Origin: Parafannyhessea umbonata
GTDB lineage: Bacteria > Actinomycetota > Coriobacteriia > Coriobacteriales > Atopobiaceae
DNA: 64,000 nucleotides
Reading direction: 5' to 3'
NCBI RefSeq assembly: GCF_900111255.1
Contig: NZ_FOGP01000002.1
Span: 124,001 to 188,000 of the forward strand
The position numbers and the translations under genes are program-made. Of the stretch, positions 48,750 through 57,179 are shown in pieces (positions within the stretch are counted from its first letter, which is position 1; the number at the start of each line of letters is the position of its first letter). Below the pieces are notes generated by a model. It had not been told where the DNA came from and did no database searches. It worked only from the letters and a program-made list of their open reading frames with translations.

Positions 48750-50891
48750 CTAAGCGCCGAAGTATTCGGTCTGCTGGGCCTTCTTGGCGGACCTGATAAG
48801 GAACTCCTCGTTGTCCTTCGTGCCCTTGAGGCCCTTTACGAGCGCCGATGCCGCTCGCTCTGTGCTGTTCATGTTGGCCAGGATGCGACGGATGCCCCAA
48901 ACGAAAGGCTGGAGCTCCGCATCGATGAGAAGGTCCTCGTTTCGGGTGCCCGAGGAGACCGGGTCGATGGCAGGGAAGATCCTCCTGTCCGCCAGCTCAC
49001 GGTCGAGCTTGAGCTCCATGTTGCCAGTGCCCTTGAACTCCTCGAAAATGACCTCGTCCATCTTCGACCCGGTGTCGACGAGCGCGGACGCCAGGATGGT
49101 CAGTGAGCCCCCATTCTCGATGTTGCGCGCGGCACCCAGGAACTTCTTGGGGGGATAGAGCGCCGCCGAGTCGACGCCGCCCGAGAGGATACGGCCGCTC
49201 GCAGGCTGCGCGAGGTTGTACGCGCGGGCCAGACGGGTGATTGAGTCCAGAACGACGACAACATCCTCGCCCAGCTCGACAAGGCGCTTTGCGCGCTCGA
49301 TAACGAGCTCGGCTACGGCCGTGTGGTTGCTCGCGGGCATGTCGAACGTCGACGCGACGACCTCTCCCCTGATGGAGCGCTCCATGTCGGTGACCTCTTC
49401 GGGACGCTCGTCGACCAGCAGGCAGAACAGGTGAACCTCAGGGTTGTTTGCCGCGATGGACTGGCAGATCTTCTTGAGAACAGTCGTCTTGCCCGCCTTG
49501 GGAGGCGACACGATGAGTCCACGCTGGCCCTTGCCGATAGGTGCGACGAGGTCGATCGCACGACCCGTAATGGACTCGCGACCGTGCTCCATGGTAAGCC
49601 TGACGTTGGGATAGATGGGCGTCAGGTCGCGGAAACGGGCACGGGACTTCATCTCTTCGGGCACGCGCCCGTTGACGAGCTCGACCTTGTTGAGAGGGGG
49701 ATACTTGTTGTTGCCCTTGGACGGGGCAACGCTGCCCTTGATCCAGTCGCCCGGACGCAGGCCGTACTGCCGGATGACCTGCTGATGGACGAAGGCGTCC
49801 GACTCGCCGGCCATGTAGTTGCCGGTCCTCACGTAGGCGTAGCCCTCGTTCTGGAAGTCGAGGACTCCCTCGACCGGACGGAAGCCCTCTGCGAGGGCGG
49901 CGGCGCGATAGATGGAATCGACGAGCTCGGCCTTGCGAGCTCCAACGTGATCCACGCCGAGCTCTGCAGCCTTGGAGCGAAGCTCGACGACCTTCATGCC
50001 CTCGAGCTCCTCGCGCGAGAGGCTGGGCTCGAGGACCTCCTGCTGGTTCCTGCGGTTGCGGCGGCGCTGGCTCCTGCCCTGCCGCTTGCCGCCAAAGTCA
50101 TTGCGGGAGTTCTGGTCGCGGTCGCGATCGCGCTCCCCCCTCTTGTGGCGACGCCTGCCCTCGCCCTCCTGCTTGCCATGGCCCTTTCGCCCATCGTCCT
50201 CGCCCTTGGAGGCAGATGCCGGGCGCGCTGCACCGTCCGCCTCGCCCAGAGTCGTCGCAGGCGCGTCCTGCACCTGGGAGGAGGCGTGGGTGGCGTCCTG
50301 GGTAAGCTTGTTCAGCTTCTCGACGTCCAGCTCCTCGCCCTCTGCCGAAGAGACCTTCTTGCGACGCGAGCGCGTCTTCGAGGGGACCTTCTTATCGGAT
50401 CCCTCCCCGCCCGCAGGCTCCGTCTCAGCGGCAGACGCAGACTCGGACTCGGCTGAGTCCTCTCCCTTGTCCTTGGTCGCCTTGCGAGAGCGACGCGCCT
50501 TCTTCTTGAGAGCCTCCGCGTCCTCGGCGGCGCCCTGTGCGACAGGCTCGGAGTCGCCCTTCGGCTCGGCAGCAGCCTCTTCCTTCGTCGCGGCGCCCTC
50601 CTTCTTCGAAGTTGCCTTGCGAGCGCGCGTGCGCTTCGCCTTTGGCTTTTCCGCGACGTCCTCGCCGGACTCGGAAACGGGCTCCGCGACCTCGCCCTCG
50701 TCAGACTTCTTTTTGCGAGTGGCACGCTTACGAGGCTTCTTGGGCTCCTCGCCACCCTCTGCCGCGCTCGCCTCAGCCGGCTCAGCGCTCTCACTGGCCT
50801 TCTTGGTACGGCGACGCTTGGGCTTCTGGGGAGCCTTCTCCGCCTCAACGGCAGCGGTCGCAGAAACGGACTCGACGTATTCTTCCGCCAT
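48750..50891 (-). CDS. rho: Transcription termination factor Rho with long N-terminal extension
   Basis: 713-residue hexameric RNA helicase that terminates transcription at unstructured C-rich RNA. The conserved core starts near residue 288 (SREELEGMKVVELRSKAAEL, Rho_N), continues with the RNA-binding cold-shock-like domain (GVLDFQNEGYAYVR), and has Walker A SPPKAGKTT near 464, VDERPEEVTDM and VLDSITRLARAYN. The first ~285 residues are an extension of Lys/Arg clusters (PKRRRTKK, KPRKRATRKKK, KAKRTRARKATSKK) alternating with acidic Glu/Ala/Ser stretches, then an RG/RD-rich stretch. E. coli Rho has only ~420 residues; insertions of this kind are known in actinobacteria and may add RNA binding. 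Confidence 0.96.
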   Translation of the reverse strand: MAEEYVESVSATAAVEAEKAPQKPKRRRTKKASESAEPAEASAAEGGEEPKKPRKRATRKKKSDEGEVAEPVSESGEDVAEKPKAKRTRARKATSKKEGAATKEEAAAEPKGDSEPVAQGAAEDAEALKKKARRSRKATKDKGEDSAESESASAAETEPAGGEGSDKKVPSKTRSRRKKVSSAEGEELDVEKLNKLTQDATHASSQVQDAPATTLGEADGAARPASASKGEDDGRKGHGKQEGEGRRRHKRGERDRDRDQNSRNDFGGKRQGRSQRRRNRRNQQEVLEPSLSREELEGMKVVELRSKAAELGVDHVGARKAELVDSIYRAAALAEGFRPVEGVLDFQNEGYAYVRTGNYMAGESDAFVHQQVIRQYGLRPGDWIKGSVAPSKGNNKYPPLNKVELVNGRVPEEMKSRARFRDLTPIYPNVRLTMEHGRESITGRAIDLVAPIGKGQRGLIVSPPKAGKTTVLKKICQSIAANNPEVHLFCLLVDERPEEVTDMERSIRGEVVASTFDMPASNHTAVAELVIERAKRLVELGEDVVVVLDSITRLARAYNLAQPASGRILSGGVDSAALYPPKKFLGAARNIENGGSLTILASALVDTGSKMDEVIFEEFKGTGNMELKLDRELADRRIFPAIDPVSSGTRNEDLLIDAELQPFVWGIRRILANMNSTERAASALVKGLKGTKDNEEFLIRSAKKAQQTEYFGA

Positions 50892-51092
50892 TATCGTATA
50901 AACCTTTCTGGAGCTGTGTCTCAGACAGTCATGCCCACGGCCATCCCGCGTGAACGCACGCAGAACCCGGGCTTACAAAAAATGAAAATGAAAAACAGAT
51001 AGTAGTTGGCAAACGCCAGAGAAAAATGCGCAGGGCGCAAAACAACGTGACCATAGCATAAACGGTCTATCGGAGCAAAGGGTCGCCACAAG

Positions 51093-51119
51093 AAAAAAGG
51101 CAGGCGAGAAATGCCTGCC
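51093..51119 (-). terminator. Terminator of the MarR-like gene
   Basis: GGCAGGC/GCCTGCC stem with a 7-nt loop followed by six T on the minus strand, 15 nt past the stop. Confidence 0.93.
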
Positions 51120-51133
51120 CATACCATCGGAAG

Positions 51134-51805
51134 CTAATGCTTACGCGGCTTTCTGCGAACAATCACGTCAGTGATTATGTCGATGAGGTCCTCGGCGGCC
51201 TTGCGACCGGCCTCCGATAGCGCGACGCGAAGAGTCTTCGCCTCGCCCTCGCTCACACGGGTGATCATCCCCTCCTGCTCGAGGGCGGCAACCGACATGG
51301 ACACAGTCGGCTGGAGCAGGCCAAGGTCCTCGACGAGTTGGGAGATGCTGCGAGAGCCCACGCCCGCCTCGTACAGGCCGAGGAGCGTGAGCTCGCCGGC
51401 GGCGCAGGGGACGGAGCCCATGGCGTCGGCGTATCGGCAGATGCGCTCCGGAGTCGTCCTCGCAAGGGCGTGACCCGCAGATATCTCCTTGCAGGCGCTC
51501 TCGCACAGCTCGTGGACGTAGGCGACGCCAGCGTCAGATATGGTACAGACGACGTTACGCCTGTCGGAGTCGCCCTTGTCACGCTCTATGAGCCCGAGCT
51601 TCGAAAGATGCTTGGTCCTGTGCGTCATGGTCGGACGCAACGACCCCTGATACTCGGCAATCTCGGAGGTCTTGAGGCTGGTTCCAACGTTGAGAAGACG
51701 ACAGAGGATGGCGAACTCGGCAAAGGTCAGGCGACTCGAGGAGTCTACGCGCTGCCGCACGAGGTTGTAGGCACGTCGTATCGACGTGTACTCACGAAGC
51801 TCCAC
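51134..51805 (-). CDS. Tandem winged-helix MarR-like regulator
   Basis: 223-residue transcription factor that appears to hold two MarR-type winged-helix domains in one chain. The first, about residues 20-95, has FAEFAILCRLL, the recognition region KTSEIAEYQGSLRPTMTHRTKHL and a wing DKGDSDRRNVVCTIS. The second, about 135-215, has AAGELTLLGLYEAG, QLVEDLGLLQPTVSMSVAALE and a wing SEGEAKTLRVALS. Typical MarR proteins are ~140-160 residues and dimerise; this could act as a pseudo-dimer. It starts at GTG with GGGAGG 5 nt upstream. Target genes are unknown; it lies downstream of argS behind two hairpins, with its own terminator. Confidence 0.78.
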   Translation of the reverse strand: MELREYTSIRRAYNLVRQRVDSSSRLTFAEFAILCRLLNVGTSLKTSEIAEYQGSLRPTMTHRTKHLSKLGLIERDKGDSDRRNVVCTISDAGVAYVHELCESACKEISAGHALARTTPERICRYADAMGSVPCAAGELTLLGLYEAGVGSRSISQLVEDLGLLQPTVSMSVAALEQEGMITRVSEGEAKTLRVALSEAGRKAAEDLIDIITDVIVRRKPRKH

Positions 51806-51835
51806 CCATACCTCCCATGCTCGAATATGAAAGGA

Positions 51836-51859
51836 GCCCCACCAATGGCTTGGTGGGGC
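51836..51859 (-). terminator. Hairpin upstream of the MarR-like gene
   Basis: Perfect 9-bp stem GCCCCACCA/TGGTGGGGC with a 6-nt loop; TCCTTTCAT follows on the minus strand. It lies 31 nt before the MarR-like start, so it could act as a second argS terminator or as a leader element for the regulator gene. Confidence 0.6.
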
Positions 51860-51920
51860 CTAAATAGCTATCTACGCTACCCAGACGAAAAACATCCATA
51901 AAGCGATGATGCCCGCTCCG

Positions 51921-51949
51921 AAAAATGCTAAATCACCGATAGGTGATTT
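51921..51949 (-). terminator. argS terminator
   Basis: Perfect 8-bp stem AAATCACC/GGTGATTT with a 4-nt loop, then AGCATTTTT on the minus strand, 27 nt past the argS stop. The plus strand also reads TTTTAGTTCATTTTT, so it can work in both directions. Confidence 0.8.
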
Positions 51950-51975
51950 TAGTTCATTTTTACGCCAAGGAAACC

Positions 51976-53820
51976 TTACATGACGTCCGGAGCCGTGACG
52001 CCTATCAGCTTGAGAGCGACCTCAAGGTTGATGCGGACGGCATCGCAGGCTGCAAGACGCGCCTTGGAAAGCCCTGCGTCAACGGGGCGTCCCTCGCTCG
52101 GAAGGACCTGGCAGGCCGCATAGAAGCCGTGATAGGCAGCAGCGAGCTCCTCGCAGAAGTGTGTGAGGCGGAACGGGGCACGGTCGCGAGCAGCGCCGGC
52201 AATGAGGTCCGGGAACTCGGAGAGCTTGCGCGCGAGCGCAGCCTCGGTGGGGTCGGTCAGGAGCGAGAGGTCATAGTCCTCGCCGATTGCCTTGGCAGCA
52301 ACGGCCTCCATGCCCATCTCAAGGGCCTCGTCCTCCGTGACGCCCGCGGCGCGGCGAAGGATGGAGCAGATGCGCGCGTGCGCATACTGCACGTAATAGA
52401 CGGGGTTGGCGTTCGACTTCTGCTTGACAGCCTCGATGTCGAAGTCAATCGTCTGGTTGGAGGAACGGCTGATGAGCGTGTAGCGCGTGGCGTCGGTGCC
52501 GACCTCGTCCAGAAGCTCCTGGAACGAGATCATGGTGCCCTTGCGCTTGGACATGCGGACGGGCTCACCGTTCCTCAGGAGGTTGACGAACTGACCGAGG
52601 AGAATCTCGTACTTTCCGGGGTAGCCAAAGGCCTCGGCGACGGACTGGACGCGCTTGATGTAGCCGTGGTGGTCGGCGCCCCAGATGTTGATCTCGTAGT
52701 CGACGCGGTCAAACTTGTCGAGGCAGTAGGCGACGTCGGATGCGAAGTAGGTATACTCGCCGTTGTGCTTGATGAGGACGCGGTCCTTGTCGTCGCCGAA
52801 GGCCGTCGACTTGAACCAGACGACGCCCTCCTCGTCATCGTAGACGTAGCCCTCCTTGCGGAGGGTGTCGAAGGCACGGTCGACCATGCTCATGCCGTTC
52901 TCGTCCTTCACATAGAAGGAGCGCTCGCTCCTCCACTCGTCGAACACGCAACGGGACTGGTCACAGGTCTTCTTGATGCGGGCGAGCATGTAGCGGTAGG
53001 AGCGCTCGCGGAACTCGTCGTCGCGCTCCTGCTGGTCGGCCTCCATCCACTTGTCGCCGTCGTGCGCCCAGAACTCCTTGGCGATGTCGACGATGTAGTC
53101 GCCGCCGTAGGAGTTTCCACCCAGCGCCTCGTTGAAGGCGTCCATGTAGGGGTGCGTCTCGGGGTGCTCGTCGGCGTCGTCCTCGACGAAGTTTCCACGG
53201 TCCTCTACCAGGACCTGGGCGGCGGCATCGATGTCTATGCCCTTCTCGCTGGCGATCTGGCCAAGCTGCAGGTAGCGCATGGCGACGGAGCGGCCGAAGA
53301 CGTCCATCTGGGAGCCGTGGTCGTTGATGTAGTACTCGCGCTGGATGTCAAAGTTGGCGAACTCCAGGACGTTGCAGAGGGAGTCTCCCAGGGCGGCCCA
53401 GCGACCATGTCCGACGTGGAGCGGCCCCGTGGGGTTGGCAGAGACGAACTCGACCTGGGTGCGCAGGCCGTTGCCGACGTTGACGCGGCCCCAGTCGTCG
53501 CCCTTCTGGCGAACCTCGCGGAAGACGTCGTTGTTGGCGGACGTGCTCATGTAGAAGTTGATGAAGCCGGGTCCCGCGACCTCTACCTTGGCGACAGAGG
53601 GGTCGGAGGGTAGGTTGTCGACGATGGCCTGGGCAATCTTCGCGGGAGCCATGTGCGCGAGACGAGCGGAACGCATGGCCACGGTCGAGGACCAGTCGCC
53701 ATTCGTGGTGTCAGCAGGTCGCTCGATGCCGCAATCCTCGATCTCGAACTCTGGCAGAGTGCCTGCGGACTGCGCGGCAGCGATAGCTTGCTTGACAAGC
53801 TCTTCGATGGTCTCGGGCAT
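51976..53820 (-). CDS. argS: Arginyl-tRNA synthetase
   Basis: 614-residue class I synthetase charging tRNA-Arg. The N-terminal additional domain for D-loop recognition is present. The HIGH-like site is GPLHVGHGRWAALGD near residue 130, and the KMSK-like site is VRMSKRKGTMISF near 430. The C-terminal DALR anticodon-binding domain ends at RINLEVALKLIGVTAPDVM, the family C-terminus. AAGGAG lies 6 nt before the ATG. An insertion of acidic residues (FVEDDADEHPETHP) near 205 makes it longer than the ~560-residue norm. Confidence 0.97.
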   Translation of the reverse strand: MPETIEELVKQAIAAAQSAGTLPEFEIEDCGIERPADTTNGDWSSTVAMRSARLAHMAPAKIAQAIVDNLPSDPSVAKVEVAGPGFINFYMSTSANNDVFREVRQKGDDWGRVNVGNGLRTQVEFVSANPTGPLHVGHGRWAALGDSLCNVLEFANFDIQREYYINDHGSQMDVFGRSVAMRYLQLGQIASEKGIDIDAAAQVLVEDRGNFVEDDADEHPETHPYMDAFNEALGGNSYGGDYIVDIAKEFWAHDGDKWMEADQQERDDEFRERSYRYMLARIKKTCDQSRCVFDEWRSERSFYVKDENGMSMVDRAFDTLRKEGYVYDDEEGVVWFKSTAFGDDKDRVLIKHNGEYTYFASDVAYCLDKFDRVDYEINIWGADHHGYIKRVQSVAEAFGYPGKYEILLGQFVNLLRNGEPVRMSKRKGTMISFQELLDEVGTDATRYTLISRSSNQTIDFDIEAVKQKSNANPVYYVQYAHARICSILRRAAGVTEDEALEMGMEAVAAKAIGEDYDLSLLTDPTEAALARKLSEFPDLIAGAARDRAPFRLTHFCEELAAAYHGFYAACQVLPSEGRPVDAGLSKARLAACDAVRINLEVALKLIGVTAPDVM

Positions 53821-53940
53821 ACTAACTCCTTCTTTTTTCCTAACCGGGATGCTCCCCGGATTTCTCACGACGAAAAGTCTAGCAGAGCGGGTATCAAGCG
53901 AAACCCAACTCCGAAAAAAGTGACATCAGCTCCTTAGCTT

Positions 53941-53958
53941 TAATCACAAAGGTGATTA
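53941..53958 (-). terminator. Short hairpin overlapping the pncB stop
   Basis: TAATCAC/GTGATTA with a 4-nt loop; the pncB TAA is part of the stem. CTTTTTTC lies 20-25 nt further on the minus strand, so termination is uncertain. Confidence 0.4.
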
Positions 53959-55443
53959 CTTGGAGCTGCGTCCCGAACCGAGTCGCTCGCGACGCGTCAG
54001 GTCGGACCTGAGCGCGGCGAGTCCCATCTCGAGACCCACGGGATAGGTCTGGGGGTTCAGGAAGCGACGGTGGGCGACGTCGAGACTCGAGAGCGCCTCG
54101 CGGCAGCGGCTCTTGGCGCGCTCGATGTCCTCGTCGGGGCCAAGGCGACGGCCCCTCTCGACCAGCTGGACGAGCAGCTCGCGCGACTCCGCGCCCGAGA
54201 CGTCGTAGGAGGTGAGGTCGTCGACAACGTCCACGATCGTGCTCGCGTCCCCACGCGCGACGGAGTCGTCAACGATCATGTCGGCGACCGGAGCGCCCGA
54301 GCCGTCGAAGTAGCGCATGACGTGCTGGATGCCGGGAACGGTGCGCTTGTAGGCCACCTCGGAGAGCTTGATGACCGGCTCCCAGGGCGCATCGGGCGTG
54401 GCACGCGTGGCCGAGAGCTTGTAGACGCCGCCGAGGGAGGGCTGCTGGTCGCAGGTCGCGAGCTTGGTGCCCACGCCGAACGAGTCGATGGGCGCACCCT
54501 GGGCGAGAAGGGACTGGATGGTGTACTCGTCCAGGTCGTTCGAGACCGAGATCTTCACGTACCCGAGACCCTCGGCGTCAAACGCCCTCCTGGTCTCCTT
54601 GGACAGCTTGGCGAGGTCACCCGAATCGATGCGAATCGCGGCAAGGCGCTCGCCGCGCCCCTCCATCTCCTTCGCAACGACGATGGCATTCTTGATGCCC
54701 TGGTGGACATCGTAGGTATCGAGAAGAAGAACGCAGTTCTTGGGGCTGGACTCCGCGAAGGCGCGAAACGCCTCGAGCTCGGAGGGGAACGCCATGACCC
54801 AAGAGTGCGCATGGGTCCCGAACACGGGGATGCCGTAGATCTTTCCCGCCAGGACGTTGGAGGTCGAGTTGCAGCCGCCGATGTAGGAGGCGCGCGCAAC
54901 CGCAAGGCCGCCGTCGGGACCCTGTGCGCGGCGCAGGCCGAAGTCAGACACAGCTCGACCCCGCGCGGCCTGGACGACGCGGGCGGCCTTGGTGGCCACG
55001 AGGGTCTGGAAGTTCACGAGATTGAGTAGGGCCGTCTCGAGCAGCTGGCAGTCGATGAGCGGGCCCTCGACGCGCACCATGGGCTCGCGCGGAAACACAA
55101 GATCGCCCTCGGGAACCGCCCAGACGCTCACGCGCATGCGAAAGTCTCCGAGGTAGTCGAGGAAGCCCTCTTTGAACATCGGACCGCCGCCGGGGGCCTG
55201 TACCCCACGCAGGTACTCGATCGCATCGTCGTCGAACCTGAAGTTCTCGACCAGCTGGGCGATCTGCCCCATGCCGCAGGCGATGGCGTAGCCCCCGCCA
55301 AAGGGGTTCTCCCTAAAGAACACGTTGAAGCAGCCCTCGACGTCCACCAGGCCGGACTCCCAGAAGCCCTGGGCCATCGTGAGCTCGTAAAGGTCGGTGT
55401 TGAGTGCGACGTCGGTCGCTTTGGCGCAATCGGTCAGAGCCAT
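53956..55443 (-). CDS. pncB: Nicotinate phosphoribosyltransferase
   Basis: 495-residue enzyme joining nicotinate and PRPP with ATP to give nicotinate mononucleotide, the Preiss-Handler salvage route to NAD. Visible signatures are NTDLYELTMAQGFWESG at the N-terminus, the autophosphorylated-histidine region PVFGTHAHSWVMAF near residue 215, and IRIDSGDLAKLSK near 285. Length fits the actinobacterial/Firmicutes long form. AGGGGAGA lies about 6 nt before the ATG at 55443; an upstream in-frame start has no site. The leader contains a long hairpin described separately. Confidence 0.96.
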   Translation of the reverse strand: MALTDCAKATDVALNTDLYELTMAQGFWESGLVDVEGCFNVFFRENPFGGGYAIACGMGQIAQLVENFRFDDDAIEYLRGVQAPGGGPMFKEGFLDYLGDFRMRVSVWAVPEGDLVFPREPMVRVEGPLIDCQLLETALLNLVNFQTLVATKAARVVQAARGRAVSDFGLRRAQGPDGGLAVARASYIGGCNSTSNVLAGKIYGIPVFGTHAHSWVMAFPSELEAFRAFAESSPKNCVLLLDTYDVHQGIKNAIVVAKEMEGRGERLAAIRIDSGDLAKLSKETRRAFDAEGLGYVKISVSNDLDEYTIQSLLAQGAPIDSFGVGTKLATCDQQPSLGGVYKLSATRATPDAPWEPVIKLSEVAYKRTVPGIQHVMRYFDGSGAPVADMIVDDSVARGDASTIVDVVDDLTSYDVSGAESRELLVQLVERGRRLGPDEDIERAKSRCREALSSLDVAHRRFLNPQTYPVGLEMGLAALRSDLTRRERLGSGRSSK

Positions 55444-55491
55444 TTGTTCTTCTCCCCTAGCCGCCTCGTGGGCAGCGGACACGAAAGAGGG

Positions 55492-55567
55492 GCGCCCGAG
55501 TCACTCTTGGGCATCGGTCGAGAAGGGCGTCTCCCCTCGCGTGAAGCCCAAGGGACTCGCGGGGCGC
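55492..55567 (-). promoter_or_regulatory. Long stem-loop in the pncB leader
   Basis: On the minus strand, three helices stack: GCGCC/GGCGC, CGAGTC/GACTCG and CTTGGGC/GCCCAAG, separated by 1-3 nt internal loops. They enclose a ~33-nt apex that can form an inner hairpin (GAGGGGA...TTCTCG). The structure starts at the stop codon of the small membrane-protein gene and ends 49 nt before pncB. It has only CTCTTTCG behind it, so it may be a terminator of the upstream gene or a regulatory leader for pncB. Confidence 0.5.
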
Positions 55568-55881
55568 TACCTTCCCAGATTCATTGCGATGACGATGATG
55601 ACTACAAGAGCGAGGACGGCGAGGAGGACTATCTTCTGGCCCACGGGCATGCGAAGGTCGTCGTCGGGCTCCATGAGCTTGGCGTTGCGCTCTCGAATCC
55701 TGCGCGTGCGCTCGTCGGCAGCGGCGCGCTCGTCAACCCGGCGCTGCTCGCGCTTGAGACGCTCGAGCTCGGCGCGCTCGCTCTGTGCGCGGGCGGCCGC
55801 GTCACGCTTGGCCTTCTCGGCGCGAAGCTGCTCGAGCTCCGCACGCTCTTCGTCGCTCAGACCCTGGGGGTCGTCAGCCAT
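55567..55881 (-). CDS. Small tail-anchored coiled-coil protein
   Basis: 104-residue protein of unknown function. Residues ~8-68 are highly charged with heptad-like Leu spacing (EERAELEQLRAEKAKRD, RAELERLKREQRR), predicting a coiled coil. A single C-terminal membrane span follows (VGQKIVLLAVLALVVIIVIA, about residues 79-98) and it ends NLGR. This topology suggests a tail-anchored membrane protein with a cytoplasmic helical domain. GAGAAG lies upstream of the ATG. It lies between the radical SAM gene and pncB on one strand and may be co-transcribed with both. Confidence 0.7.
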   Translation of the reverse strand: MADDPQGLSDEERAELEQLRAEKAKRDAAARAQSERAELERLKREQRRVDERAAADERTRRIRERNAKLMEPDDDLRMPVGQKIVLLAVLALVVIIVIAMNLGR

Positions 55882-55976
55882 CTCTTCTCCAATCGAAGGC
55901 GGGTCATCCCGCTGGTTTTGCGTCCTAACTATATGTCAAAACGCGCCATTTCGATGCGACGGAGGCAAGCGCTCGG

Positions 55977-56921
55977 CTACGGTCGCCCAACCGAGACCTC
56001 GGGACCTTCGACGCCGGTCGCGTCGAAGCCGGGGACGAAGCTCTCGGACACCGTTCCGCCCTGCTGCCACCAGAGGTTTTCAAAGCCAAGGTCATCGGCG
56101 TGGTCGAGGACCATTTCGTACTCGACGTTGCTCAGGGCGCGCGCAAGGTTGCCGCCCGCCTTACGGCAGCGCTCGTTGGGCGTGTACTGATTCATGACGG
56201 AAAGGTCGCACTCGTTTCCACAGATCTGCCACACGTGGTCGAGAACGCGCAGGGAGTCGCTCACATGGCCCGGCAGGACGAGATGCCTCACAATGATTCC
56301 ATGCCGCATGACGCCCTCGTCGTCGACCTTTCGCCCTCCCGCGCGACGAAGCGATGCCAGCATCTCGGCAAGCGCGCCCGCGGCGACCTGTGGATAGTCC
56401 TTCACGGCAGAAAGCGACCCCGCGACCTTGGGATCCTCGTACTTCCAATCCGTAAGCCAGATGTCGACGAGGTCGGCCATCGCACGCACCGACTCGACAG
56501 TCTCGTATCCAGAGGTATTGCACACGATGGGAAGGCAGAGCCCCGCCGCACGCGCAAGAGACAGCGCCTCCCTGATGTGCGGGGCGAAGTGCAGGGGCGT
56601 CACCAGGTTGATGTTAAGGGCGCCTTGCTCCTGCAGCTCGATCATCATCTGTGCGAGGCGGGCGGTAGAGACCTCGAGGCCGAAGCCTTCCTGCGAAATC
56701 TCGTGGTTCTGGCAGAAGACGCACCTCAGAGGGCATCCCGTAAAGAAGATCGCACCGCTTCCGGCCTCGCCGGAGATTGGCGGCTCCTCCCAAAAGTGAA
56801 GGGCGCTGCGAGCGACCCTCAGTGTCGAGGTCGCACCGCAGAATCCCGCTTTGCCCTCGTTGCGCCTGGCGTGGCAGCGTCTGGGACAGAGCTCGCATGA
56901 ATCGTACTCGGGATAGGTCAC
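55977..56921 (-). CDS. Radical SAM protein, PFL-activase-like
   Basis: 314-residue radical SAM enzyme. The SAM-binding cluster motif is GCPLRCVFCQNHEIS (C-x3-C-x2-C, near residue 61), as in pyruvate-formate-lyase-activating-type proteins. An N-terminal Cys-rich stretch CELCPRRCHARR...GFCG could hold an extra cluster. This architecture matches the PflX/YjjW-like group of uncharacterised activases rather than PflA itself. No glycyl-radical enzyme gene lies nearby. It starts at GTG with GAGG 7 nt upstream. The activity presumes anaerobic growth, consistent with the proposed lineage. Confidence 0.83.
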   Translation of the reverse strand: MTYPEYDSCELCPRRCHARRNEGKAGFCGATSTLRVARSALHFWEEPPISGEAGSGAIFFTGCPLRCVFCQNHEISQEGFGLEVSTARLAQMMIELQEQGALNINLVTPLHFAPHIREALSLARAAGLCLPIVCNTSGYETVESVRAMADLVDIWLTDWKYEDPKVAGSLSAVKDYPQVAAGALAEMLASLRRAGGRKVDDEGVMRHGIIVRHLVLPGHVSDSLRVLDHVWQICGNECDLSVMNQYTPNERCRKAGGNLARALSNVEYEMVLDHADDLGFENLWWQQGGTVSESFVPGFDATGVEGPEVSVGRP

Positions 56922-56936
56922 ACAATCGCCTCTAAT

Positions 56937-56965
56937 AAAAAAGCCCGAATGCTAGGCACCCGGGC
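56937..56965 (-). terminator. tRNA-Ala terminator
   Basis: GCCCG/CGGGC stem with a 13-nt loop followed by six T on the minus strand, 12 nt past the tRNA and just before the radical SAM gene start. Confidence 0.82.
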
Positions 56966-56976
56966 GACGGTTTAAA

Positions 56977-57052
56977 TGGTGGAGATGAAGGGATTCGAAC
57001 CCTCGGCCTCTGCCTTGCGAAGGCAGCGCTCTCCCAACTGAGCTACATCCCC
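56977..57052 (-). tRNA. tRNA-Ala (anticodon CGC)
   Basis: 76-nt cloverleaf with encoded CCA. Anticodon arm CTGCC-TTCGCAA-GGCAG gives CGC for GCG codons. The acceptor 5' strand is GGGGATG and the 3' strand CATCTCC, leaving a G-U pair at 3-70, the identity element of alanine tRNAs. Confidence 0.96.
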
Positions 57053-57071
57053 AAGAAAACGCGCAAGAAGC

Positions 57072-57100
57072 ATTTTTGCAATTAGTCTGAACAATGTCAA
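57072..57100 (-). promoter_or_regulatory. Promoter of tRNA-Ala
   Basis: Consensus TTGACA (57100-57095), 17-nt spacer, AAAAAT (57077-57072) on the minus strand, 20 nt before the mature tRNA 5' end. Confidence 0.6.
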
Positions 57101-57179
57101 CAAGAATTTTGGGCTCACGTTATGTAAGAAAAAGTCGCCCCCTGCGGTTGCGAAATGAACCCACCTCCATAAGGTGGGT

